From: Hyphomicrobiales bacterium
GTDB taxonomy: Bacteria; Pseudomonadota; Alphaproteobacteria; Rhizobiales; Aestuariivirgaceae
NCBI GenBank assembly: GCA_025363755.1
Contig: JANYLQ010000059.1
Coordinates: 1 to 58,061, forward strand
Reading direction: 5' to 3'
Length of the DNA: 58,061 bases
Positions 46,094 through 53,994 of the stretch are shown here, piece after piece. The position numbers were made by a program, and so were the translations under genes. Each line of letters begins with the position of its first letter. Within the stretch, counting starts at the first letter, position 1. The notes under the pieces were generated by a model that had not been told where the DNA came from, searched no databases, and was given only the letters and a program-made list of their open reading frames with translations.

Positions 46094-47266
46094 ATGACAG
46101 TAGCAGCAGTGATTGTTGCAGGCGGAAGCGGCCTGCGCGTCGGGGGCGAGATACCCAAACAATATCAATTGATCGGTGGCAAACCGGTGATTTGGTGGAC
46201 TTTAAGGGCGTTTCTCGAACACCCTACTGTATCATTCGTTCAATGCGTTATTGGGGCCGGCCACGAGGCCTTGTTCAAATCAGCTACACAAGGATTAGCC
46301 TTCACATCAGCTGTGGTTGGTGGTTCAACGCGACAGGAATCATGCAGACTCGGAGTTGAGGCTTGTGTTTCTGCAAAGCCGACAAAGGTTTTGGTTCATG
46401 ACGCGGCACGGCCGTTCATTTCAGCTGAATTGATCAGCGAAGTTATTGCTGAACTGGAACATGCCGACGCCGTTATCCCAGGTTTGCCGGTGGCAGATAC
46501 AATGAAGTTTGCGCCGGGTGGTGTGATCACAAAAACAGTTGATCGTTCGGCCATGTGGTTTGTGCAGACGCCACAGGGATTTTCATTTCCGAAAATCCTA
46601 GAGGCGCACCGAAAAGCTGCGCGCGAGGAGCAGAGTGGTTTAACAGATGATGCCGCCGTTGCTGAATTTGCGGGTATGGAAGTTAGGATTGTGACGGGCG
46701 AACAGCGGAACAAAAAATTGACGACGAAGGCAGATGTTGAAGCGGCTAATGCGGAATTGAACATGCGGTTGTTTGTGGATCGGCCTGATGTTCGCGTGGG
46801 CCAAGGGATTGATTTTCACACATTTGAAAAGGGCAAGATTGTTACTTTGGGTGGTGTTGAGATTCCGCATTCCCATAAACTGAAAGGACACTCTGATGCA
46901 GATGTGGCCATGCATGCATTGACTGATGCTATCTTGGGCGCGATTGGTGAAGGCGATATCGGTACGCATTTTCCACCAAGCGATATGCAATGGAAGAATG
47001 CGGCCTCTTCGATATTCTTAAAAAAAGCGATGAGTTTGTTATCGGCGCGGGGCGGTGTGCTTTCGAACGTCGATATTACGATATTGGCCGAGGCGCCAAA
47101 AATCAGCCCACATATTGCTGCAATGAAAGCAGTGCTCGCACCCCTGCTCCAAATCTCGCACGATCGGATTGCAATTAAAGCGACGACGACGGAAAAAATG
47201 GGTTCGATTGGGAGGAAAGAAGGTATGGCCGCATATGCGACGGCTACTGTTCGGTTGCCGTTATGA
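46094..47266 (+). CDS. ispDF: Bifunctional IspD/IspF (MEP pathway)
   Basis: Fusion of two enzymes of isoprenoid synthesis: MEP cytidylyltransferase and MECDP synthase. The 390-aa protein starts MTVAAVIVAGGSGLRVGGEI with the CTP loop and K-Q-Y-Q. IspD occupies about 1-225, with VHDAARPF and TPQGF. IspF (about 232-388) has GQGIDFHTF (metal Asp and His) and LKGHSDADVAMHALTDAILGA. Fusion is usual in alphaproteobacteria. AAGG upstream serves as RBS. It overlaps the cinA start by 4 nt. Confidence 0.96.
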   Translation: MTVAAVIVAGGSGLRVGGEIPKQYQLIGGKPVIWWTLRAFLEHPTVSFVQCVIGAGHEALFKSATQGLAFTSAVVGGSTRQESCRLGVEACVSAKPTKVLVHDAARPFISAELISEVIAELEHADAVIPGLPVADTMKFAPGGVITKTVDRSAMWFVQTPQGFSFPKILEAHRKAAREEQSGLTDDAAVAEFAGMEVRIVTGEQRNKKLTTKADVEAANAELNMRLFVDRPDVRVGQGIDFHTFEKGKIVTLGGVEIPHSHKLKGHSDADVAMHALTDAILGAIGEGDIGTHFPPSDMQWKNAASSIFLKKAMSLLSARGGVLSNVDITILAEAPKISPHIAAMKAVLAPLLQISHDRIAIKATTTEKMGSIGRKEGMAAYATATVRLPL

Positions 47267-47745
47267 GCATCGTCGTCGAGGTTATAGAGCTTCTGCGCAC
47301 CAAGGGTTGGAAGTTGGCCACTGCTGAGAGCTGTACCGGAGGAATGGTTGCTGCTGCAATGACCGATGTGGCTGGGTCTTCTGATGTGTTTGATCGTGGA
47401 TTTGTGACATACTCAAATTTATCAAAAGCCGAAATGCTGGGCGTGGTGCCAGCACTTATTGCAACTCATGGTGCCGTGAGTTCGCAAGTGGCTAGAGCAA
47501 TGGCCGAGGGCGCGTTAATGTATTCAAAAGCGCAGATTTCTGTTGCAATCACGGGTGTTGCGGGGCCTGGTGGTGGAAGTACTGAAAAGCCAGTTGGTTT
47601 GGTGCATTTTTCTGTTGCAACAAATGGACTTCCAACCGCCCATATTGAAATGAAGTTTGGCGATGTTGGAAGGTCACAAGTCAGATCAAAAGCCCGGGAT
47701 TCAGCTCTTCAAATGGTGCTCGATCAACTCAAAGCTTTGCCATAA
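47263..47745 (+). CDS. CinA-family protein (C-terminal, PncC-like)
   Basis: A 160-aa single-domain CinA homologue, like PncC, which deamidates nicotinamide mononucleotide. Motifs are ATAESCTGGMVAAAMTDVAG, FDRGFVTYSNLSKAEMLGV and ITGVAGPGGGSTEKPVG. The start overlaps ispDF by 4 nt; the 3' end overlaps the convergent coq10-type gene by 22 nt. Confidence 0.9.
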   Translation: MSIVVEVIELLRTKGWKLATAESCTGGMVAAAMTDVAGSSDVFDRGFVTYSNLSKAEMLGVVPALIATHGAVSSQVARAMAEGALMYSKAQISVAITGVAGPGGGSTEKPVGLVHFSVATNGLPTAHIEMKFGDVGRSQVRSKARDSALQMVLDQLKALP

Positions 47746-48191
47746 AGCGCTTTGCCCCGATCTTCAAAGGCTTGCATGATTTTTTGGGTCGCAAAATCTG
47801 CCAAACCACCGGCCATGATCTGCAACATCATGTTCTTCATTGTGTAGTCTACGGTGATTGATACATCGGCTTTACCATTTTCTGCAGCTATTATTCTCCA
47901 AACAGCTTTGAGTGCCTTCATTGGGCCATCGGATGATCTGGCTGTAACAGTGTGGTCTGCCGTGTTGGTGGTAACTTGGCTGGTGAAAGTTTCGCGCAGG
48001 CCCAATTTTTCAAATGCCACCTGCAAATCTGCATCGAATGTTTCGACATCACCAATGCGCTTTTTTTTACCGCGGATAACAGAGCGTTTCAGCAATGGAA
48101 GAAAATCTTTATATGAGCCGACATCGGCAGCAATTGCGAATGCTTGTTCAACGGTTAGGTTGACGCGGCGCGTGGTGGAAAATTTTGGCAA
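47724..48191 (-). CDS. Coq10/RatA-like SRPBCC polyketide cyclase family protein
   Basis: A 155-aa START-like (SRPBCC) protein. The N-terminus MPKFSTTRRVNLTVEQAFAI, followed by A-D-V-x-x-Y-x-x-F-L-P, is typical of the Coq10/RatA group. The Coq10 family binds ubiquinone; RatA is the E. coli relative. In alphaproteobacteria it usually follows lipA, as here, with adjacent stop and start. The C-terminal 22 nt overlap the convergent cinA-type gene. Confidence 0.9.
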   Translation of the reverse strand: MPKFSTTRRVNLTVEQAFAIAADVGSYKDFLPLLKRSVIRGKKKRIGDVETFDADLQVAFEKLGLRETFTSQVTTNTADHTVTARSSDGPMKALKAVWRIIAAENGKADVSITVDYTMKNMMLQIMAGGLADFATQKIMQAFEDRGKALYGKALS

Positions 48192-49130
48192 TTATTGTTT
48201 TGCTCTTGCGGCTTGGAGTTTGGCGAAGTCTTCTCCAGCATGATGCGACGAACGTGTGAGCGGAGAAGACGATACCATTAAGAAACCTTTTGAATAAGCG
48301 AGGGTTTCATAAGACTTGAATTCATCAGGTGTCACAAACCGATCAATTGCTGCGTGCTTACGCGTTGGTTGCAGATATTGCCCGATGGTAATGAAATCAA
48401 TATGGGCTGAACGCATATCATCCATCACTTGCATCACTTGTTCCCGGGTTTCGCCAAGGCCAACCATAATCCCAGATTTAGTAAACATAGTGGAGTCAAG
48501 CTCTTTTACGCGTTCGAGCAATCGCAGCGAATGGAAATAACGCGCACCGGGGCGAATTTTAAGATAGAGGCCGGGCACGGTTTCGAGGTTGTGATTAAAC
48601 ACATCGGGCTTAGCTTCGACCACCAATTCAAGCGCACCATCTTTTTTTAAAAAGTCAGGTGTTAAAACTTCAATTGTGGTTTTTGGTGAGGCCTTGCGAA
48701 TTTCGCGAATAACTTCCGCAATATGAAATGCGCCACCATCAGATAAGTCATCACGGTCAACTGAAGTTATGACTGAATGCGAAAGCCCCATACGCGCCAC
48801 GGCATTGGCCACACGGGCAGGCTCACCCACATCAAGTGCTTCGGGCATTCCGGTTTTAACGTTGCAGAAAGCGCAAGCCCTTGTGCAAGTGTCACCCATC
48901 ACCATGAAGGTGGCATGTTTCTTTGACCAGCACTCGCCGATATTTGGGCACCCTGCTTCTTCGCACACTGTGACCAACTTGTTTTCACGCACAATCTTTT
49001 GCGTTTCCGCATAGATCGCAGAACCCGGTGCCTTTACCCTGATCCAATCCGGCTTGCGCAGGATTGGTGTTTCAGGGCGGTTAGCTTTTTCCGGGTGACG
49101 CGGCCTAAACGTATCGAGAACGGTGGTCAT
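48192..49130 (-). CDS. lipA: Lipoyl synthase
   Basis: Radical-SAM enzyme that inserts two sulfurs into octanoyl groups of E2 proteins. The 312-aa protein has the auxiliary-cluster Cys in [13 protein letters not shown], the radical-SAM CxxxCxxC in [13 protein letters not shown], and the C-terminal R-S-S-Y-like segment [15 protein letters not shown]. It supplies lipoate to PdhB and PdhC lipoyl domains nearby. Confidence 0.96.
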   Translation of the reverse strand: MTTVLDTFRPRHPEKANRPETPILRKPDWIRVKAPGSAIYAETQKIVRENKLVTVCEEAGCPNIGECWSKKHATFMVMGDTCTRACAFCNVKTGMPEALDVGEPARVANAVARMGLSHSVITSVDRDDLSDGGAFHIAEVIREIRKASPKTTIEVLTPDFLKKDGALELVVEAKPDVFNHNLETVPGLYLKIRPGARYFHSLRLLERVKELDSTMFTKSGIMVGLGETREQVMQVMDDMRSAHIDFITIGQYLQPTRKHAAIDRFVTPDEFKSYETLAYSKGFLMVSSSPLTRSSHHAGEDFAKLQAARAKQ

Positions 49131-49137
49131 TCAAATG

Positions 49138-49422
49138 CTAACGACGGCCGCGTAAAAGTTTAATCACGAGCAGCAAGATGATAGCGCCCACCGCCGACAC
49201 AACAAGATTGCCCAAGAACCAACCGTGGAAAATTTCTCCAAGTTGAATATGAGCAGCATTGGCGATAAAGAAGCCAATCCACGAACCAATGATGCCGATG
49301 ATCAAATTCATGATCAGGCCCATATTCGAACCCGTCACCTTTTCAGCAATCCAGCCGGCCAAAACGCCGATTAAAATCGTGCCCCAAAAACCAACACTTC
49401 CAATATCCATAATACCTTGCAT
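49138..49422 (-). CDS. GlsB/YeaQ/YmgE-family small membrane protein
   Basis: A 94-aa transglycosylase-associated family protein with three hydrophobic segments: about 10-25, 35-56 and 68-90. G-x-x-x-G motifs (GVLAGWIAEKVTG, NLIIGIIGSWIGFFI) and a basic C-terminus (KLLRGRR) are typical. GGGAG lies 6-7 nt before the ATG. Probable stress-related inner-membrane protein; function unknown. Confidence 0.85.
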   Translation of the reverse strand: MQGIMDIGSVGFWGTILIGVLAGWIAEKVTGSNMGLIMNLIIGIIGSWIGFFIANAAHIQLGEIFHGWFLGNLVVSAVGAIILLLVIKLLRGRR

Positions 49423-49435
49423 CTTAATCTCCCAC

Positions 49436-49684
49436 TCAATGTAAAACTCTGGCGATGATCATAACAATAATCGCGCCAATTGTCGCCGTCGCAATATCGC
49501 GACCGATTTCATTACGAATGCCTAAGTTGATTTTGGCGGCATTCAAAGCATAGGAGCCAACGAAAGACCCCAGCACACCGCTGATCAAATATTGTACGAT
49601 GCCGTAGCCGCCAACAACCCAGCTCGCCAGCCAACCTGCAGCAATACCCATGATTACGGCGATAACAATGTTTTTGGTGTCCAT
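49436..49684 (-). CDS. Second GlsB/YeaQ-family small membrane protein
   Basis: An 82-aa protein (MDTKNIVIAVIMGIAAGWLA) with three membrane segments and the G-x-x-x-G pattern of its neighbour, so the two are tandem paralogues. The reading frame is open to 49789, but that extension encodes S-F-P-R-K-R-E-S and D-S-R-F-R-G-N-D. This is the known translation of a palindromic repeat, not protein, so ATG 49684 is used. Confidence 0.82.
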   Translation of the reverse strand: MDTKNIVIAVIMGIAAGWLASWVVGGYGIVQYLISGVLGSFVGSYALNAAKINLGIRNEIGRDIATATIGAIIVMIIARVLH

Positions 49685-49695
49685 TTCCACAACCC

Positions 49696-49767
49696 CGTCA
49701 TTCCCGCGAAAGCGGGAATCTCTGTTTAATTCAGTTAACGCAGATTCCCGCTTTCGCGGGAATGACG
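49696..49767. repeat. Inverted repeat of the GTCATTCCCGCGAAAGCGGGAATC type
   Basis: Two 26-bp arms (49696-49721 and 49742-49767) are perfect inverted copies with a 20-nt spacer. Each arm is itself a hairpin, TTCCCGC-GAAA-GCGGGAA. This repeat type is widespread in proteobacteria and is often mis-translated as FPRKRES and DSRFRGND. It lies between lpdA and the GlsB pair and may act as a transcript-end hairpin for lpdA. Confidence 0.9.
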
Positions 49768-49799
49768 TATGTAAGGTGCGGAACTTCATATTTCAATTG

Positions 49800-51239
49800 T
49801 CACATATGAATGACGCGGCCATATGCATCCAGCACGCTTTCATGCATCATCTCTGATAGAGTAGGATGTGGGAATACCGTGTGCATCAGTTCTTCTTCAG
49901 TGGTCTCAAGGCCCATGGCGATGACGAACCCTTGGATTAACTCAGTCACTTCTGCGCCCACCATATGCGCGCCAATGAGGCGACCGGTCTTGGCATCAAA
50001 AATAGTTTTGATCAGACCTTGGTCTTCCCCCAATGCAATTGCTTTACCGTTTGCCAGAAATGGGAACCGACCAATTTTGAGTTCAAAGCCTGCGGCCTTG
50101 GCTTTGGCTTCGGTGAGACCGACAGAAGCCACTTGTGGGTGGCAATAGGTACAGCCCGGGATTTGTTCTTTCTTCATCGGATGCGTATCAAGGCCTTTGA
50201 TTTTCTCAACACAAATGACGCCTTCATGCTCGGCCTTATGCGCCAACATTGGTGGTCCGGCCACATCACCAATGGCATACAATCCAGCAACATTGGTGCG
50301 GCCATAACCATCAATGACAACGCAACCTTTTTCGGTTTTCACACCCAAAGCTTCGAGGCCAAGATTTTCGATATTGCCCACAACGCCTGTTGCAGCGATC
50401 ACCCGGTCAACTGTGATCTCTTCCTTGTTCGTGCCCTGCTCTATTGTGGCGGTCACATTGTTCGCGCCTTTTTTAAGCGATGCAACTTTTGCAGAAATAC
50501 GGAATTTGATGCCCTGCTTTTCCAATTGCTTTTGCGCGATTTTGGAAATCTCGATGTCTTCCACCGGCATGATCTGATCCATGATTTCCACAACCGTCAC
50601 ATCAACGCCCATGGAATTATAGAAGCTGGCAAACTCAATGCCGATAGCACCGGAACCGACGACCAAAAGTGACTTCGGCATTTCCTTTGGCACCATGGCC
50701 TCGAAATAGCTCCACACCAATTTGCCATCATGTTCAAGACCAGGCAGCACGCGAGGCCTTGCACCTGTGGCAATGATGATGTGTTTGGCTGTGTAAGTGC
50801 CTGCACCCAGTGTGCCTTTTGGCGGCGGGTTTTGTGGTTCGTAAATATGTTTTTTTGTATCAGCCACCACGACTTCGCCGGGCTTAGTGAGCTTGGCTTC
50901 GCCCCAGATAATTTGGACTTTGTTCTTTTTCAACAATCCACCCACACCCATGGTGAGGCGGGCTGATACTGCACGCGAGCGGGCCACAACTTTTGTTGGG
51001 TCGAAGCTTATATCTTTAGCCGACAAGCCATAGTTTTCGGCGTGGTTCATATAGTGGAAAATTTCAGCCGAGCGCAGCAGCGCCTTGGTGGGGATGCAAC
51101 CCCAGTTGAGGCAGATGCCGCCCAAATGTTCGCGCTCAACTAAAGCGACTTTGAACCCAAGTTGCGCTGCACGAATGGCTGTCACATAGCCGCCGGGGCC
51201 AGCGCCGATAATCAGAATGTCGAAATTTGTGTCGGCCAT
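49800..51239 (-). CDS. lpdA: Dihydrolipoyl dehydrogenase (E3)
   Basis: Reoxidises dihydrolipoyl groups of E2 with NAD. The 479-aa flavoprotein begins DILIIGAGPGGYVTAIRAAQLG and has the redox disulfide GGICLNWGCIPTKALL, the NAD site VVGSGAIGIEFASFYNSMG and the C-terminal His-Glu pair in HTVFPHPTLSEMMHE. Unlike PdhB and PdhC it has no lipoyl domain. It is the E3 of the adjacent pyruvate dehydrogenase. Confidence 0.97.
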   Translation of the reverse strand: MADTNFDILIIGAGPGGYVTAIRAAQLGFKVALVEREHLGGICLNWGCIPTKALLRSAEIFHYMNHAENYGLSAKDISFDPTKVVARSRAVSARLTMGVGGLLKKNKVQIIWGEAKLTKPGEVVVADTKKHIYEPQNPPPKGTLGAGTYTAKHIIIATGARPRVLPGLEHDGKLVWSYFEAMVPKEMPKSLLVVGSGAIGIEFASFYNSMGVDVTVVEIMDQIMPVEDIEISKIAQKQLEKQGIKFRISAKVASLKKGANNVTATIEQGTNKEEITVDRVIAATGVVGNIENLGLEALGVKTEKGCVVIDGYGRTNVAGLYAIGDVAGPPMLAHKAEHEGVICVEKIKGLDTHPMKKEQIPGCTYCHPQVASVGLTEAKAKAAGFELKIGRFPFLANGKAIALGEDQGLIKTIFDAKTGRLIGAHMVGAEVTELIQGFVIAMGLETTEEELMHTVFPHPTLSEMMHESVLDAYGRVIHM

Positions 51240-51240
51240 T

Positions 51241-51879
51241 TTAAATCTCCAAAATCTTCTTCACCACAGGCACCAACGCATCACCGATGGCCCGCGTTCC
51301 TGCAACATCTAAATGCCCACCATCGACATCGCTGGCCTTTGCTACTGAACCCGCATCAAAGAAATGAATATCCAATTCTTTCGCAATTCGAGAATAATGA
51401 TGGGCGAAGAGTTTTGACTCTTCAATCGCATGGCCCCACAAATCATTGAACCATTCATTTTGTGTGGGCACCAAGGCAGGTGGCGACATGATGAGAATGG
51501 GCGGGCAGATATATGTGCCAGACCAGTTATGGTTACGTGTCAACTTCACCAAACGCTCCATACCCATGGAAGCATCAAAGGCGCGGCAGCGGCTGGCGTA
51601 TTTAATATCATTGGTGCCGAGCATGATGATGACAAGATCAAGCGGCTGATGCGATTTCAGCACAATTGGCAGGCCCACAGCACCATTGCGATTTTCTTCT
51701 GTGGTCGGATCATCAAACACAGTGGTACGCCCGTTCATGCCCTCTTCGATGACGCGGGCTTCGTTGGAAAGGCCAGCCGCCAAAACATTTGGCCAGCGAT
51801 CCTCAAAGGCCATGCGCATTCCAGTGGAAGCGTTATAACCCCACGTAAGCGAGTCACCAAATGCAAGGATGGTTTTCAT
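51241..51879 (-). CDS. SGNH/GDSL-family hydrolase
   Basis: A 212-aa esterase-type hydrolase, cytoplasmic by appearance since no signal peptide is seen. Blocks are I AFGDSLTWGY (nucleophile Ser), II EEGMNGRTTVFDDP (Gly), III MLGTNDIK (Asn) and V DGGHLDVAGTRAIG (Asp/His). It resembles arylesterase and TesA-like enzymes. It starts within the last 4 nt of the unknown exported protein gene, and lpdA starts 1 nt after its stop. Confidence 0.88.
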   Translation of the reverse strand: MKTILAFGDSLTWGYNASTGMRMAFEDRWPNVLAAGLSNEARVIEEGMNGRTTVFDDPTTEENRNGAVGLPIVLKSHQPLDLVIIMLGTNDIKYASRCRAFDASMGMERLVKLTRNHNWSGTYICPPILIMSPPALVPTQNEWFNDLWGHAIEESKLFAHHYSRIAKELDIHFFDAGSVAKASDVDGGHLDVAGTRAIGDALVPVVKKILEI

Positions 51880-52304
51880 TTCAGCAACATGGCCCCATTT
51901 TCAAACTTTAAATTGATAAACGGGCTGTCAGGACCAAGTTTTGTAGTGATCAACTCAAAAAGCGTCCGGCAGTACCAATCTTTCCGATTGCCACTAATCT
52001 TGGCAGCTTTGAAGGTCAAATCTAATAATACCTTGTTGTTCTCGACGTATGCTTTTGAATACCGGTCGTTCGCAGCAAAACCGCCCTTCACCAATTCAAG
52101 GCGCCACATTCCCTCGAGTTCAACGGCTTTGCCTCCGTCAATCACCACACTCGGACCACAAGAAGATAAAACCAGATCAAACATTGAAACCTTGTCAGCA
52201 AGGCTTTCGATGGTTTCGTCAGCTTTAGACAGGCCCACATTCAAAAACGACAACGCGAGAACTGTGCTGCTCAAAATCAATGTCCTGCAAACAAGCTGAT
52301 TCAT
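51876..52304 (-). CDS. Exported protein of unknown function
   Basis: A 142-aa protein with a signal peptide (MNQLVCRTLILSSTVLALSF, cleavage near SKA-D). The rest is soluble, with two Cys (SSCGPSVV, DWYCRTLF) that might form a disulfide. I do not recognise the family. A GTAGGA site lies inside the pdhC stop region just before the ATG, so it is co-transcribed with the pdh genes. Confidence 0.72.
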   Translation of the reverse strand: MNQLVCRTLILSSTVLALSFLNVGLSKADETIESLADKVSMFDLVLSSCGPSVVIDGGKAVELEGMWRLELVKGGFAANDRYSKAYVENNKVLLDLTFKAAKISGNRKDWYCRTLFELITTKLGPDSPFINLKFENGAMLLK

Positions 52305-52306
52305 TC

Positions 52307-53644
52307 CTACACCAACATCAATCCCGGTTCTTCGAGATACATCTTAATAGCCCCGAGGAACTCGGCACCCAGCGCACCATCCACAGCCCGATGATCAGTC
52401 GATAGAGTCACACTCATCAACTGCTCAATCACAATGTCATTGCCCCGTACCACAGCGCGGCGCTCTCCGGCTCCCACAGCAAGGATCGTGGCTTGCGGTG
52501 GGTTCACGATAGCTTGGAAGTTTTTCACACCCATCATCCCCATGTTGGACACTGAGCAAGAGCCGCCCGTATATTCTGATGGGTTGAGTTTGCGAGATTT
52601 GGCGCGGGCCGCATAATCTTTCATCTCAATCGAGATTTGCGCCAGACCCTTGGTTTCGGCTTTGCGTACAATCGGCGTGATCAAGCCGCCGGGGATCGAC
52701 ACAGCCACGCCCACATCGGCGTGGTGGTGTTTTACCATGTTGTTTTCGGTCCAGCTCACATTGGCATCAGGCACTTTGATCAGCGCCATGGCCATGGCCT
52801 TGATCACGAAATCATTGACCGAGACTTTCCATGCAGGCTTGCCGTCTTTGTCTTTTGGCGCTTGCAGGTTGAGGCGCTCACGCAAGGCCAGCAAGTTTTC
52901 AAGCGAAATATCAACGGTCACATAAAAATGCGGAACGGTTTGTTTGGATTCGGTGAGGCGGCGCGCGATGGTCTTGCGCATGCCATCATGCGGCACGAGA
53001 TCGTATGACCCACTTTCGAACAATTTAAGAACGGATGCTTCGGAAATGGACGATGCGGCCACGTTCGCCCCCGAACTTGTGGCCGCACCTCGCGCGCCGA
53101 CTGTTGATTGGGGAGCAGTCTGCGACGTCTCTATATCTCTCGCGAGTATACGACCATACGGGCCTGAACCCGCAACGGATTGCAGACTGATGCTTTTTTG
53201 TGCAGCAAGGCGGCGGGCTAGCGGCGTAGCGAAAATACGACCGCCCTCTCCTGTCGCAACTTTCGTTGCGACTGTCTCTCCAGCGGGGGGAGAGACTTGG
53301 TTTGGTGTAGGCAATTGCGCTTTCTGAGTCTCTCCCTTCACGGGAGAGACAGGAGCTTTAGCGCCAGGAGAGGGCTGTGCAGCCACATCACTCAGCTTCT
53401 CACCCTCGCCCAAAATCACAGCAATTGGCGCGTTCACCAACACATCTTCTGTGCCTTCAGCTACAATAATCCTGCCCAAGGTACCTTCATCAATGGCTTC
53501 AATTTCCATTGTGGCTTTATCGGTTTCGATTTCGGCCAGAACATCACCTGATTTAACCTTATCGCCCTCTTTCTTGAGCCATTTGGCAAGCTTGCCCTTT
53601 TCCATGGTGGGTGAAAGAGCGGGCATGAGGATGGTGACGGGCAT
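52307..53644 (-). CDS. pdhC: Pyruvate dehydrogenase E2, dihydrolipoyl acetyltransferase
   Basis: Core of the pyruvate dehydrogenase complex. The 445-aa protein has an N-terminal lipoyl domain (about 1-78, lipoyl Lys in IETDKATME), a linker of about 45 aa encoded by a palindromic element, and a peripheral-subunit-binding domain (FATPLARRLAAQKS). A catalytic CAT domain follows, with HxxxD-type STDHRAVDGALGAEFL near the C-terminus. The linker ([13 protein letters not shown] and onwards) replaces the usual Ala/Pro/Lys-rich linker. AGAGAGG is the RBS. It is downstream of the DUF5076 gene. Confidence 0.96.
   Translation of the reverse strand: MPVTILMPALSPTMEKGKLAKWLKKEGDKVKSGDVLAEIETDKATMEIEAIDEGTLGRIIVAEGTEDVLVNAPIAVILGEGEKLSDVAAQPSPGAKAPVSPVKGETQKAQLPTPNQVSPPAGETVATKVATGEGGRIFATPLARRLAAQKSISLQSVAGSGPYGRILARDIETSQTAPQSTVGARGAATSSGANVAASSISEASVLKLFESGSYDLVPHDGMRKTIARRLTESKQTVPHFYVTVDISLENLLALRERLNLQAPKDKDGKPAWKVSVNDFVIKAMAMALIKVPDANVSWTENNMVKHHHADVGVAVSIPGGLITPIVRKAETKGLAQISIEMKDYAARAKSRKLNPSEYTGGSCSVSNMGMMGVKNFQAIVNPPQATILAVGAGERRAVVRGNDIVIEQLMSVTLSTDHRAVDGALGAEFLGAIKMYLEEPGLMLV
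53243..53375 (-). repeat. In-frame palindromic element in pdhC
   Basis: A 133-bp element inside pdhC, with perfect 11-bp terminal inverted repeats GCCCTCTCCTG (53243-53253) and CAGGAGAGGGC (53365-53375). On the coding strand it holds hairpins GTCTCTCCC-GTGAA-GGGAGAGAC, GTCTCTCC-CCCCGCT-GGAGAGAC and GTCGCAACGAAAGTTGCGAC. It is open through all its codons and encodes the linker after the lipoyl domain. A related 127-bp element lies in pdhB. Confidence 0.88.
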
Positions 53645-53658
53645 GGTTTTGCCTCTCT

Positions 53659-53994
53659 TTACTTGTTGTTCAGAACCGAGCTTTGGGCAGCAGCCTTGGC
53701 CAGATCTTCGGTCAAAGCTTTGCGAATAGCATCGAGATTGGCAGACACTGTGCCGTGGCCCATTTCAGCGCAAGCGCCTGCCACTTGTTGGGCAATGCCA
53801 GCTAATGCGTGACCCCACACATCTGCTTTACCAAATGCCATGGCATGAAGTGAGAGACTGAGTTGGCCTTTGGTAATCCAAACACGGGCAATTTCTCCAG
53901 CACCTGAATCATGAAACACTTCATGCGGCGGTTGGAGCTGATGGGGATGGTTTTCGTGGGAATGGTCGTGGTGATGGTGATCGTGGTCAGACAT
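53659..53994 (-). CDS. DUF5076 domain protein with His-rich N-terminus
   Basis: A 111-aa protein starting [19 protein letters not shown], a His-rich stretch likely to bind metal. The rest matches the DUF5076 pattern ([33 protein letters not shown]). Genes of this family are regular neighbours of pdhB/pdhC in alphaproteobacteria, but their role is unknown. ATG 53994 has an AAAGGAG site within the end of pdhB and overlaps its stop by 8 nt. Confidence 0.85.
   Translation of the reverse strand: MSDHDHHHHDHSHENHPHQLQPPHEVFHDSGAGEIARVWITKGQLSLSLHAMAFGKADVWGHALAGIAQQVAGACAEMGHGTVSANLDAIRKALTEDLAKAAAQSSVLNNK

Noticed and set aside
51430-52299. Plus-strand ORF of 289 aa over the SGNH hydrolase and unknown exported protein
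   Set aside because: The minus-strand genes have motifs, signal peptide and RBS; the plus frame has none.
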